Source of the DNA: Microdochium bolleyi
Taxonomy: Eukaryota > Ascomycota > Sordariomycetes > Xylariales > Microdochiaceae
Reading direction: 5' to 3'
Assembly (NCBI GenBank): GCA_001566295.1
Contig: KQ964246.1
Span: 2,046,001-2,110,000 of the forward strand
Length of the DNA: 64,000 nt
Part shown: one piece after another, positions 45,620 through 56,424 of the stretch
How the letters are laid out: each line of letters begins with the position of its first letter
Numbering within the stretch: the stretch's first letter is position 1
Notes under the pieces: model-generated
The model's input: the letters and a program-made list of their open reading frames with translations, nothing else
The model's database searches: none
What the model was told of the DNA's origin: nothing
Position numbers and translations under genes: made by a program

Positions 45620-47615
45620 ATGGCAGACAACGACAGCATCAGCAAGGGACTGTCTCCCGAGACCGCCAACAGATCTGCCGCGGAACGTGTTGCGCAGGTC
45701 TCGAGACACATCGGCCCTGCTTCTTCGCCACAGCCAGAGGACCAGGCACCATCGGGATCAGGATCAGCACCACAAAATGGCAGCCGGCGCCGGAGTCGCA
45801 CAAGAGGGACAAACACCAAGGATGATGGCGACGGTCAGCTGCCCGCCGACCACTCCGACATCCTGGGCCAGCTCGACACACTGCGCAAGATGGCTGCCAC
45901 GCCGGACCCGACGCACAGGGGCTACGTCCGCCAGAAACAGTCGGGCAAGCTGTGGGTACGCGAGCGTGTCGACCAGCTTCTTGACAAGGGCAGCTTTGCC
46001 GAGGTCGGTAGTGTAAGCGGCGAGGTGACCTGGCAGCAGACGGGCCCGGTGTCGGAGAAGCCGGTCGCCTTTACCCCCTCGAACAACGTGCAAGGTACAT
46101 ACATCCATATGTTAGAGGCGAGACTGAGCCGTGAAACTTTATGCAGATCTGGAGCCCATGTTAACATAATCCAGGCTTTGGGAAGCTCAATGGGCGCAAA
46201 ATTGTGTTCACGGCCGACGACTTCACGCTGCGTGCTGGCCACGCTGACGGAGCTATTGCGGCAAAGACCGTAAGTCGAGCACCACCACAAGGCCTCGCCT
46301 TGGTACTATTCCGGTCCCTAGCTTACCATCCTCCTCACCTCCACAGGTCTACATCGAGAAGTTGGCCCTGGCCCTGCAACTCCCGATAATCAAGCTCGTC
46401 GATGGCTCGTCAGGCGGGGGCTCCGTGACAACGATCCGGCAGGAGGGCTGGTCGTATGTGCCGCCGATGGACACATTCGGGCACGTCGTGAAGCAGCTCA
46501 ACGCTGGGATCCCGAACCTCGGGGCCGTCTTGGGCCCCGCGATCGGCCTAGGTGCCGCGCGCGTCGTCGCGTGTCACTTCTCCGTCATGGCTGCGGACGT
46601 CGGCGCGCTGTTCAACGCTGGCCCCAAAGTCGTCGCGGGCGCCACTTTCGAGGAAGGGCTTGGCCTACAGGACCTTGGGGGACCCGCGATGCACGCGACC
46701 AACGGGAGCATCGACAACCTCGCAGCCAACGAAGTTGAGTGCTTCCACCAGCTCCGGACTGTGCTCGGGTACCTGCCCAACTCGGGCACGCAGCTCCCTC
46801 CCGTGCTGGAGATCACAGACGACCCGATCGATAGGCTCTCCCCCGAACTGCGCTCTGTGATCCCCCGGCGGCGGGAGCGCATGTACGACCCACGCAAGAT
46901 CATCACCACGGTGGTCGATCGCGGCAGCTTCTTCGAGATCGGCTCGCTCTGGGGCACCACGGCCATCGTGGGACTAGCCCGGATCGGCGGGAAGCCCGTC
47001 GGCATAGTCTCGCTGAACTGCGAGGTCAACGCGGGCGCCCTGGACGCGCTCGGGTCGCAGAAGATCAAGCGGCACCTCAAGTTCCTCGACATCTTCAACA
47101 TCCCGGCGGTCCAGTTCGCCGACGTGCCCGGCTATGCCATCGGCACCGTCGCCGAGCGGACGGCCACGATGCGCCACGGCGTCGACCTCGCGGCGACCTA
47201 CTACACCACCACGATCCCCATCTTCTCCGTCATTGTGCGCCGCGTGTACGGCGTCGCGGGAGGGATCATGGTCGACTCGCGCGACCCGCACGCGCGCGTG
47301 GCCTGGCCGAGCGGCGAGTGGGGCAGCCTCCCGCTCGACGGCGGCATCGAGGTCGGGCACTCGCACGAGCTGAAGCAGATCGCCAAGGAGCACGGCGAGG
47401 AGGCGATGAGGCGGCGGTACAAGGAGCTCGAGGACGAGTACCGCCGGCTGCAGAACCCGGTGCGCACGGCCAACGCGTTCGGCATCGAGGAGGTCATCGA
47501 TCCGGCGGTCACGAGGAGGGTGCTTGCCGAATGGGTCAGCCACATGTACGAGGTGATGCTGCCGCAGAGGGTGCAGCAGCGGATCGCCGGGGTGTTGCGG
47601 CCGCAGTTTGTGTAA
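45620..47615 (+). CDS. Acyl-CoA carboxylase, beta (carboxyltransferase) subunit, 612 aa
   Basis: Three exons, 45620-46094, 46175-46269 and 46347-47615, give 613 codons. The first about 90 residues are polar and probably disordered. The N-terminal carboxyltransferase half runs from GKLWVRERVDQLLDKGSFAE through VFTADDFTLRAGHADGAIAA and LVDGSSGGGSV to GPAIGLGAARVVACHFSVM. The C-terminal half has YDPRKIITTVVDRGSFFEIG, GGKPVGIVSLNC, VPGYAIGTVAE and RRVYGVAGGIMVDSRDPHAR. The two halves form the paired crotonase-like folds that transfer CO2 from carboxybiotin to acyl-CoA. The first Met of the long frame (45326) was rejected because that region is promoter-like; MADNDSISKG fits the divergent layout. 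It differs from the usual MCC beta and PCC beta signatures (no GGAY motif), so the substrate is open. It works with the alpha chain encoded upstream. Confidence 0.9.
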
Positions 47616-48111
47616 GTGCTGTGACTTTTCGAGTCGGGGTAGCGATTTGCAAGAGTTGCAAGTGAGGAGCGATAACACAAGGTCGAAAGAGTTGTTGTGG
47701 ATGGTTCGGCAGCATCGGCAGTATCGGTCTCATCGAGAAGATTAGCGAATGACGTTGAGGAAATATAGCGCTCACGTTGGCCATCAAATTTACGACGCAT
47801 GTGCGTCTAGTCTCAGTACGATTGAGGAATATTTAGATCTTTGTATCATTGGTCAGATCTAGCTAAGGTAGATTTGCAAAAGCCCCTTCTGAGTGTCTGG
47901 AATACGACATCCCAAAAAGCAAGACACCGCCGTCTCTCATACTCATTATCGTACCGAATGCCGCCCGATACAAGAAGTCCCAGGATATTTTAAAAGGTCG
48001 ACCCTCCCCAGTCGCAATGATGAACAAAACGCCTCTTGACATGATTTCCCAAACATAAAAACATTGCCCAATCGCCAGCGCGCCGAAAAACAAAAACCAA
48101 TGGTCGCCCCA
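47616..48111. other. Convergent intergenic region, 496 bp
   Basis: 3' flanks of the carboxyltransferase gene (+) and the division 1 chitin synthase gene (-). Nothing else was seen. Confidence 0.5.
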
Positions 48112-51100
48112 TCACCTTTTCACGCTGCTGACGACACTGCTCATGGTATCGCTCACCTTCTCACCAAACCCGCCCATCCACACGGGCATCTTCAAGCTCA
48201 ACCTGACCCTTCCTTCCACAATCATCGCGAAGAAGTGCGTCCCCAGGAACGTGAGACTGCCCAGAGCGCGGAAGAGCGCAAGACTGGCGACTGCCCACAG
48301 GATGAACGTGACATAGGCATTGTTGCCCACGCTCTTGTCGTGGTAAATCTCGCTCATCGCCATGGCCAGGACGGCGTTGGCCATCATCCACACCACGACC
48401 ATGTACGTTCGCACGCTCTTGTAGTAGTCTTCCTGCATCTGCGCCTCTGATGCGCCGCTCTCGGGGACTTCGACACGATCGCGGAGATTCCGCAGTGCCT
48501 CGTCGTAGCCGGAGTCGATATCGAGCTGTTCCGAGGGCATCTCGAGCTCGACTGTGCCAGAGTTCTTGCCGACGGCACCACCAAGATCTGTCTTCATCAC
48601 GTTGTCGCCCTTCGTACCCCATGTGACGTCGTGGGTGTTGCAGAAGGCGTAGACTTGCAGTGTGCAGATGTAGCTCGGAAGCAGGAGGAAGTATTGTGCA
48701 GCACTTGTGACCATATGCCACGGGTCCATGTATACCACCGACATGAGGAAGTACAATCCCACTGTTGACGCGATGGACACCACGACGTTGGTGAACATAT
48801 TGTTGCCGATCGTCATCTCGTCCCGGAAACTCGTAAACTGTCTGACGACAACGTACATTGTTGCAAAGACGGTGTATACCGAGACGATCGAGTAGATGAT
48901 GACACTGGCAAGGTACAGCTTCCTCGCGCCCTGGGGTCGATTGCCGAGAGAAATGATGAACTGCATGGCTGTGAGCAGCACGCAGCTGTATCTCAGAATA
49001 ATGAAGATGACGTTGCCAATGCCGTGGCCGAAGGGATCAACCACTGGGTCCGCCAAGCCACCAGCAATGAAGTAGAATGTGAGGTAGAAGTTGGCCAGAG
49101 AGAAGTAGGTGAAGAGGAGCTGGATAAACTGGTACACGAATTCGATGTGCAGCAGGACTTTGCGGGCGATGGTGTGGTCGGTGGACCAGATTTGCTTGAA
49201 ATGCACCAGTGAGTAAACGGCAGCGAAGAAAGCACCGTTCAGCCATCGCCGACGTTGTGAGATGAACTCGGCAAGAGAATCTGTCAGAGGTGTTAGCAAA
49301 AAGCTCAGGCACCGCATCGCTTTTGTCGTCACTTACCAGGCACATCGGTTTCACCCGTACAGCTCTTGACATATTTCAAGACCCAGCGCTCACTCCGCTT
49401 GGCGACAAGCTCCCAGCACAGGATACGGTCCTCAGCAAGATACATGTTGGCAGTGAACACATCGGCATGCTGTCCGTGTAATGTTTCTCCCTTGAAGTAT
49501 TGACTCAGTGGGCCGTGGCCAGTTTCATCGTTCTGCAGCGCGTGGTAACGGTATGCACTGAGTGCACCCGGAAGGACTGTGATATAGCCGAAGACCGACT
49601 CCAGCGGCTTGTCCAGGATGTTTGACATCTTGTACTCGAAGTTTTGCGACGCGACAAGAGGGTTCAGCAGGTAGGTACCCCATTTTCCCTTCATGGCCTT
49701 GATCTCACCACAAGCGCCAGCAACATTTGAGTCGTTATCGAATGCTTTCCAGAGATGGTACAGTGATGTACCACCAGGTCGTGTGCCGACGTCGAGCAAG
49801 ATGCAGACGTTGGGGTTCAGGGCTCTTCCGAAAGCATTGAAGAACCATCGGTGGGAGTTGAGCTTGCGCTGGTTGCGTTCCTTCAGACAGAAGATCAGCT
49901 GACATGGGACAATTCCCTTCTCGGCGCCCTTGAACTTGAGGTCTGAGTCCAGAGAGACCTGTGTTGTGTACTCGTAGACGTGGGCCTGCACGGCTTTCGA
50001 GTTGACGTAGTTCTTCGCAATGCCGTGCTGGTACACGCCCATGGCAGCCAGTGCATCGAGCGTACGAGGGTTGATCTTTTCTCTGCCGTCAGACACGATG
50101 CAGACGACGATCTTCTGCCAGCCGTTCTCGCCCCACGTCCGGGACTTGTTGCGCGCACAGAAGTGGCTGATATTCTTCATGACGGCGTGCATCGTGCGGG
50201 TGAAGCCGATCTCATCCTCGTTGTACATGGTAACGCAGATGAAGATCTCGGTCTCTCGCGCGGTCTTGCCCACATTCTGCCGCAGCTTATAACCCCTCTC
50301 GACAAAGTCGTCCGGGTCGCAAGTCACTGCTGTGTAGCGCATATGCGTGAACTCGACCTCATCTCTGCGCGGAAGGAAGCTGTACAGAATCGTTGGGATC
50401 TTGCACTCGAGGACCAGCTCGCCGTTGATGAGCGTCACTTCCTTCTTCGACATTTCAGGCGCACGCACTCCGCGACGTTCTTGCCTTCCATCGGGTGCCG
50501 CACCGTAGTGCTCAACTTTCTCATCGTAGTCATCGTCGTTGGGGTCCACACTAAGGGTTGCCTCAGAACCGTTGGCATATGAGTGGCGGTGAGGTCGGTG
50601 GTTATCTGTGACATCGGATCCAAATACATCGTCGTTGTCTGGGTCCAAAGGAATGTTGACTGTGGCGTCGTCTGCGGTGTAGGAAGAATCTCGTGCGGCT
50701 CCCGAGAATAAAGGTGCGGGCGGAAGTGGTCGACGTGGACTGCCACCGTATCTGGAGGATGGAGTGCCCGGCCGCGGACTACCGTTGAGGTCCGCCGGCT
50801 CGTACTGGATATTCGAAGCAGTAGACCTTGAGAAGTCGGACTTCAACGCAGTGGGCCGTGAGAAGTCAGTCATCGTGGCAGTGGGCCGTGAGAAGTCGGA
50901 CATTGACGTGGTCGACATGTGTGATGGTGACCATGATCTCGTGGGCGATGCGGCGCCATCGCGGGATCTGAATGGCTCGTATGCCGAGTCTGGGCGGGCA
51001 ATGTATGGAGGGTCAATGATCGAAGATCCTCGAGAGTGTGTGGATCTCATGGAGCTCTGAAATGATCTCTTCGGGGTTGGCCGGATACTGTGGTCAATGA

Positions 51101-51548
51101 AGTGTAAGCCTTTGTCATTAGTCTCGTTCGTAGATTTCTCGGCCCTGTCCGGGCTGTCGGGGCTTTGTCCTTTGCGCATCTTGAGGCTTCGCCGTCTTGG
51201 TGAGGCACCAGGCGGTATAGCAGGCAGATGAAGAGGTGTTCCTGGTTGAGGTGTGCACCAAGCTGGTCCAACCTTCTTCCTCTTCTGTAACTTTACAGTA
51301 TGCGTGCGCTTTGCCAGCGGCTTCCGGGATGGGCTTGGAGGCGAGCCAGGACTTGAAGATAGTGCGGCCAGGTAGGGTGCTGGCGATGGCCATACCACAG
51401 GGCTCACATACGGTCTGGTTTCTGGGATATGCTCTTCCATGGAAGTCAAGAGTCTGATGGCTGCGCCTTGGCCGTGCGGGCCATGGCCATGGTCGTACTC
51501 GTCGTCGTATGGCGGCAACGAGTAGTCGGGCGGACGAGAGCCGTCCAT
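48112..51548 (-). CDS. Chitin synthase, division 1 (class I-like), 1126 aa
   Basis: Two exons, 49337-51548 and 48112-49280, give 1127 codons. The intron splits ETDVP|D just before the product-binding motif. The N-terminal 350 residues are Pro/Ser/Arg-rich and hydrophilic. The catalytic part has NGELVLECKIPTILYSFLP (chitin synthase N-terminal domain), ICVTMYNEDEIGFTRTMHAV, IVCIVSDGREKINPRTL, ILLDVGTRPGGTSLYHLWKA and AGACGEIKAMKG. FTANMYLAEDRILCWEL follows and the processive signature QRRRW is at 746-750. About seven membrane helices come next, then a long C-terminal domain with NNMFTNVVVS and THDVTWGTKGDN. KSCTGETDVPD favours class I or II over III. It polymerises GlcNAc at the plasma membrane or septa. 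The N-terminus is longer than usual, and an unrecognised intron there cannot be excluded. Confidence 0.9.
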
Positions 51549-52337
51549 TGTGCCTGCGGGTCTGCTGGCGAGTGGTTGTTGAGGCTCACGATGGTGTCAA
51601 TTGCAGTATAAGGTGTTTGCCTCGTGTGCCCTTCTTGCGCACGGGATTGTGATGTCGCAAGTGAACTTTGGCAATGGTCTGTCCAGTATGGTGCAAGGCT
51701 CGATGCGATTGTGGTGGTTTGTCTGGAATTCGCTTGGAGTGGAATGACGACAGGTTATGATGGATAGAAGGATAGTTCCGTGGGAGGCACTAGAGGACCA
51801 ATGCAGCGGCTCTGTCGGAGACTTTGTCTTTGCTGCCTCAGGTGTGTTGCAGCCTGGTTGCACTCGAGATTGTTTAGGTCTGGGGAGCCTGCTACGTACA
51901 GCGGCTGTTGACCCAGCAACGCGCAGCCCCGAAGCGTCTCGTCACTCTCGTGTCCCATGCAGGTCCCCCCACCTTAGCCCTGCCGCTACTTGTGCGCCAG
52001 CATGCATCCTTGCACTTAATCTTCCACGACACCTCAGCGTCTAGGCTCCGTGGCGTCCGTTTTGGATTCGCCCGATTGCTGATCATGATGATGGTGGCTC
52101 AAACTGTCGGTCGTAGCGGCGTCCGAAACCGCGGCTTGCCAGTGTGATGGAAGCATCTGCTTAGTCTCAACGCCGTCGTTGTCATGTCTGTTTGTTTATG
52201 TTACTGCTCAAACCAGGTCGCGGAATCTCGTGAGAACACATGTTTGTTGACGTTGCGATGAGTCGTACAGGCTGTGTGCTTCCGCTCGAGCATGCTGTCT
52301 GCGGCACACTGTCAGCGCCGTCTGCGCCGCTGTTGCT
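51549..52337. other. Intergenic, 789 bp
   Basis: Promoter of the division 1 chitin synthase and 3' flank of the ABC gene. No supported ORF was seen. Confidence 0.5.
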
Positions 52338-54404
52338 TTACTTGCCCATGCTCCACAGATCGTTCCAACTCTTCTCATCGGAGCTCAGAGGAGCTTTTGC
52401 GACTCCAAACCGAGCAGGATCTGTCGTGTTGGGCTCGGGTAAGCAGATCCATTCTCTGACACAGTCAGGAATCTCCTCCCGCACATGGCTGATGCAGATC
52501 AATGCCTGGTTGTCGGCCAGTCCCTCTATCTTGACATTCCCGGTCTTCGCCTCTTCACTATCGACAACGCTCTCGGACCCATCCTTGTTGGTGATATATG
52601 TCTTCCGCTGGCCGTGTTCCAAGAATAGCAGGCAACGGTTGCGAACCCCATCATCCATGCCGCTGCAGGCCTCATCGAGCACCACTATGTCCGGATTCTT
52701 GATGACGGCCCGCAGAAACAGTGCCACTCGCTGAGCCGAGGATGGCAACCCACCGAACATAAAGTCATCTGCCCAGGCAAGACTGTCAACCTTGGTTGAT
52801 GCTGAGTAATTCGGTCTCAACTCGGCCTCGAACCACCTCAGCGCAGCTTGAACCTTATCGCGGGCCTGCTCGTCCAGCTTTGGCTTGCTGCCAAATGTGT
52901 CGGACCATGCGTTCTCGATAACACCACGAATAGTTAAGCTGCGTGGCATGTACTGGTGAACCTCGGGACTTGAATGGCCAATGCGACGTTGAATGTCCCA
53001 GAAAGTCAGTGGCAGCTCGCTCGATCCTGGTTCAGGCAGACGACTCCGCCCAAAGAGCCTGATGGGTAGCGAATATGTCTGTGGATGATCTGAACAGACC
53101 AGCGAGACGATTGTGGTCTTGCCTGAGCCATTCGGCCCAAACACGCCCCACCGCTCTCCGCGGCGTATAGTCCACTCCAGGCCTGGTTTGGCGATGCCAT
53201 CGACTTGCTGCGTCCAGTTACCGAGTACTATTTTGTCACCGTACTGCACCTTGCAGCCAGTCATCTCCACGATGGGCTCTCCCGTGACCCTCGTGCTGTC
53301 CACAGCCGAGCTTGGTGATTGTTCTTGCCGTACGGATGGCTCCTGGTTTTGCAACAGGGTTGCCCCAGATATACCTTCTGCCGATAGACTTCTGCCCATA
53401 TGGACGAGATTGTGTACCGGCATGAGAGTGTCCTCCTTAATGGTGGCATTCGATACTCCACGAGCGTACTTCTTGAGCCCGTCCAGTACCACATCTCTCT
53501 CGCCCATGCTGCCCACCTGCAGGTCGTTTCTCAGGAAGACCAGATGAGTGATCCAGTCAGGAATGGGGTCTTGAGGTCGAGCACTAAGCACCAGCCGTGG
53601 CTCCGCCTTACTCGCGAGCTGATGCAGCAGCGGGCTGAGACCAGCCACGGTCGGAGGATCGAGCCCCATGAACGGCTCGTCTAGCAGCAGGACTTCCGGG
53701 CCTTCGAGGAGTGCCCGGGCGATCCTAGCTCTCCGGCCCTGACCATTGCTCAGGAACATGACCGGCAGATCTAGCAGCTGCGTGAGCTTGAGATCCCGCA
53801 CAATGCGGTCAAAGAGTGCCGAGTTGGGAGTGGCCTCTGCAGACCGATTGAGAGGGTTCAGCTCCATATTGCCCGCGAGGAAGTCCCGCAGGGAGAAGTC
53901 CGTCTCAAGCCTCTTGGACTCATAGCGGGCGGACATGTACGTTGCTGTCCCTGGAGTGGCAGCCAGGCTCTCATTGTGGAAGCCCACATACTTGATGGCG
54001 TTGCTGGGTACTTTCAACCTGTGAGGGACGGCTTCTGATGCTAGATAGGGATACGTCCTCGCCGTTGGCGGCGTACAGAGCAATTGGCCGCGTAGGACGT
54101 TGAGAAAAGTCGTTTTGCCGCTTAAAGACGGGCCGATGACACACCAGTGCTTCGAGTCGTCTGCGCCAGATGGAAGAGAAAAATTGAGCCCGGCGAACAG
54201 TGACGGGCTGGGCTGCCCTGCGTTGAGATGATTACGGTGGAAGGTGCCATTGACGATGCTGATCACCGGCAGGCGCGTTTGAGGAGGCCGCATATCGCCA
54301 GTCTGATCATGGCAGTGTTGTAAAAGGAATTTTGCAGCAATGGCAGTGCATACCGAGGCTGAAGAAAGTGAATCATATGGTCTCGATTTGATGTCAAGCA
54401 ACAA
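52338..54404 (-). CDS. Soluble twin-ATPase ABC protein (YDR061W-like), up to 688 aa
   Basis: Single open exon. There are no membrane helices, so this is not a transporter by itself. NBD1 has Walker A GPSLSGKT (91-98), signature LSNGQ and Walker B VLLLDEP (about 217-245). NBD2 has GPNGSGKT (about 420) and Walker B IVVLDEA (about 570). Its signature position reads LPSSAQ instead of LSGGQ. A long linker lies between them. The layout matches fungal proteins like yeast YDR061W, whose role is not well defined. The ORF starts at 54404, but Met38 (54293) lies just before the first strand and is an equally good start. The extra N-terminus (FLLQHC...) is weakly like a mitochondrial targeting peptide. 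It is divergent from UMP1 with about 410-525 bp between start codons. Confidence 0.87.
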   Translation of the reverse strand: MLLDIKSRPYDSLSSASVCTAIAAKFLLQHCHDQTGDMRPPQTRLPVISIVNGTFHRNHLNAGQPSPSLFAGLNFSLPSGADDSKHWCVIGPSLSGKTTFLNVLRGQLLCTPPTARTYPYLASEAVPHRLKVPSNAIKYVGFHNESLAATPGTATYMSARYESKRLETDFSLRDFLAGNMELNPLNRSAEATPNSALFDRIVRDLKLTQLLDLPVMFLSNGQGRRARIARALLEGPEVLLLDEPFMGLDPPTVAGLSPLLHQLASKAEPRLVLSARPQDPIPDWITHLVFLRNDLQVGSMGERDVVLDGLKKYARGVSNATIKEDTLMPVHNLVHMGRSLSAEGISGATLLQNQEPSVRQEQSPSSAVDSTRVTGEPIVEMTGCKVQYGDKIVLGNWTQQVDGIAKPGLEWTIRRGERWGVFGPNGSGKTTIVSLVCSDHPQTYSLPIRLFGRSRLPEPGSSELPLTFWDIQRRIGHSSPEVHQYMPRSLTIRGVIENAWSDTFGSKPKLDEQARDKVQAALRWFEAELRPNYSASTKVDSLAWADDFMFGGLPSSAQRVALFLRAVIKNPDIVVLDEACSGMDDGVRNRCLLFLEHGQRKTYITNKDGSESVVDSEEAKTGNVKIEGLADNQALICISHVREEIPDCVREWICLPEPNTTDPARFGVAKAPLSSDEKSWNDLWSMGK

Positions 54405-54817
54405 TTCGCAATGGATAATGCCGGGTTTCGGAGCTCCAGTCCGGAAGCTCTGGGGCTAGTGGGCCTCTCGAGCAATACTTTAGACTACTTCATTTCCTGC
54501 ATAAAGACAGCATGGCACGACGTATCTGGAAGTATATATGCAAGTGGGCCGAGGGGTCTCTGGAGCTCCACACAAGACGAAGCGTCTCTGGAGCCTTGTG
54601 CTGCCACTTCAGCCAGCAGCCAGACGACATCATCCCCACCAGAGCTCACCACAACCACTCGAGCCCGGCGAACCGAACCACAAACATCCAAGCGGCAGAT
54701 CTACAGAAGCCTCTACCGCTCCTTCAAATCCTCACCCACAAGCCTCACCTTTGAATCTTCGTGTCGTCCAACCGAACCGCCTAAGCCAGGCACACGCTTT
54801 TCACAGAAACCGCCAAG
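54405..54817. other. Short divergent promoter region
   Basis: 413 bp between the ABC gene (-) and UMP1 (+), probably serving both. No PACE/Rpn4-type GGTGGCAAA box was found on either strand. Confidence 0.5.
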
Positions 54818-55419
54818 ATGGTACGCCGCCTTCCTTCCGACTACCAGCATGCTTGAGCTCGTCGGGCACCTCAGCATTCTGTTGTTTGACTCCCTATGAG
54901 TCTCAATACTAACGCCTACCTTTGCGAACCAAATAGTCGATGCGCATCGTCCCCGCGGCCGACCACACCAGCACCTTCACACACCTTCCCTCCGGGCTCA
55001 ACACATCCGCTCCCTCCGCCCCCGGACTGCACGACACCCTGCGGCACGGTCTCGGCCCGGTCACCACCTCGGCCGCCACGCAGAACTCGGACACCCCCGC
55101 GTCCCGGCACCCTCTCGAGTCGCGCCTGAAGGCCTGGGAGGCTACGCAGGAGTCCGTGCGGATGGAGTCGCTGCGCAAGACGTTCGGCATGGCCGAGCCC
55201 ATCCGGCGCGGCATGGAGCTCAAGATCACGCGCGACGGCGAGTGGCGGCCCCTGGCCCTCGGCGGCTCCCGCGGCGCCGGCCCCACGGGCGCGAACGTGC
55301 ACGAGGACATCCTGCGCGGGCGCGAGGCGTTTGTCGACTGGAACGATGTCTTCACCGGCGAGGAGCAGCGGGCGAGCGTGGGCGTGCACGACGAGATGGA
55401 GAGGAAGCTCAAGATCTAA
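54818..55419 (+). CDS. ump1: Proteasome maturation factor Ump1, 161 aa
   Basis: Ump1 is a chaperone of 20S proteasome assembly that is degraded as the first substrate. The family signature LRKTFGMAEPIRRGMELKI lies in the middle, followed by ANVHEDILRGRE and a C-terminal helix EMERKLKI. The N-terminus is polar and disordered, as is typical. Preferred model: exon 1 is only ATG (54818-54820), the intron runs 54821-54936 (GTACGC donor, perfect ACTAAC branch point near 54909, AATAG acceptor), and exon 2 is 54937-55419. This gives MSMRIVPAADH and 162 codons. The alternative is a start at the Met at 54940 (159 aa). Nuclear/cytoplasmic. Confidence 0.9.
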
Positions 55420-56424
55420 ACGAGGATGGGGATATGGGCACACGACGTCACGGAACGTTTCACTCACAAATAGAGACTATCAAGCGTGCGAGGTTGAGGG
55501 CTCGAGAAGGACGAGCACGGCGAGCGGCGCTGCGACGCAAGCCGGCACGGATGGCACGGCAGTGACCAGAGTTTTAGTTGTAGGAGAGAGTCTCTGAAGG
55601 GAGCCGTGCGGCCCGAGACAGTAACATGAACCTCACACCCAAGCCAGCCGGGCCTTTGCCAGGCACATCGCTGAAATGCTATTGTGTCCCAGAGGCCATC
55701 ATCAGAAAACCAAGTCTTCAAACTCCTTGACATGCTCGTAGACAAGAACACAAAGGCACTTTGCTTGTGGTTAGCCACGAGGTTGCCTGGCCCCAGCCAG
55801 ATAGGTGGCCAGTGGCAATGCTTCGGCACGATGCTACATCTTATATAGTCGATTTGAGGAAAGCTTCCTTGGTGGACAAGTATCCAGCGTGACCATACCA
55901 ACAAATGATCGCACTGAGCCCCGGCCCGAGCTTCCTAAGCCCGTGACACTAGCTCAAATAACGCAACTTGGCATACCAAGGTGGCCTTATTGTTCTTGCT
56001 GAAATGAGATGATATATTTGAGATTGTAAAAGGATCGACTGCCTGCCCATTGAATCACGGGCGAGGCTTGTTGATATGCTCGTACACAGATGCTGTCTCG
56101 TGTCTTTCAGTTCAAGGCGCCTCAACGCCCTCTGCAGCCACTCATAGCTTTCTGCCGCCTTCCATGCCGCCAACCATGTAGATGGAGTGCACTCTGTCGT
56201 TGTATCCCAAAACCCAAGCACGCCAGCCTATGCCCGAAACCAACGAATGAAAATACAATAAAATGAGTTGCAAAAAAAAAACCAGAACAAACCCATGTGA
56301 CAAAGAAAGTATGTTCATGTTCCAAGCTCAGTCCTGGTGTCTCGCAATGCGAATTGCTTGCTGGATAACAGGAGACCAATCAGCTGCACAGAAAGGAAGC
56401 TACGCCGCAGGGTTTGCAACATAT
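55420..56424. other. Convergent intergenic region, 1.0 kb
   Basis: 3' flanks of UMP1 (+) and the ubiquitin-fold gene (-). Short ORFs only. An A-run near 56271-56282 lies on the plus strand. Confidence 0.5.

Noticed and set aside
34924..47615. Possible secondary-metabolite cluster (Zn2Cys6 factor plus carboxylase)
   Set aside because: No PKS, NRPS, terpene synthase, P450 or transporter is present, and HRQ1 and a small unknown gene lie in between.
46974..47678. 234-codon minus-strand ORF opposite the carboxyltransferase
   Set aside because: Antisense shadow of a GC3-rich coding exon. His/Arg/Asp-rich without a domain.
52338..54404. Multidrug ABC transporter
   Set aside because: Two ATPase domains but no membrane-spanning segments in 688 residues.
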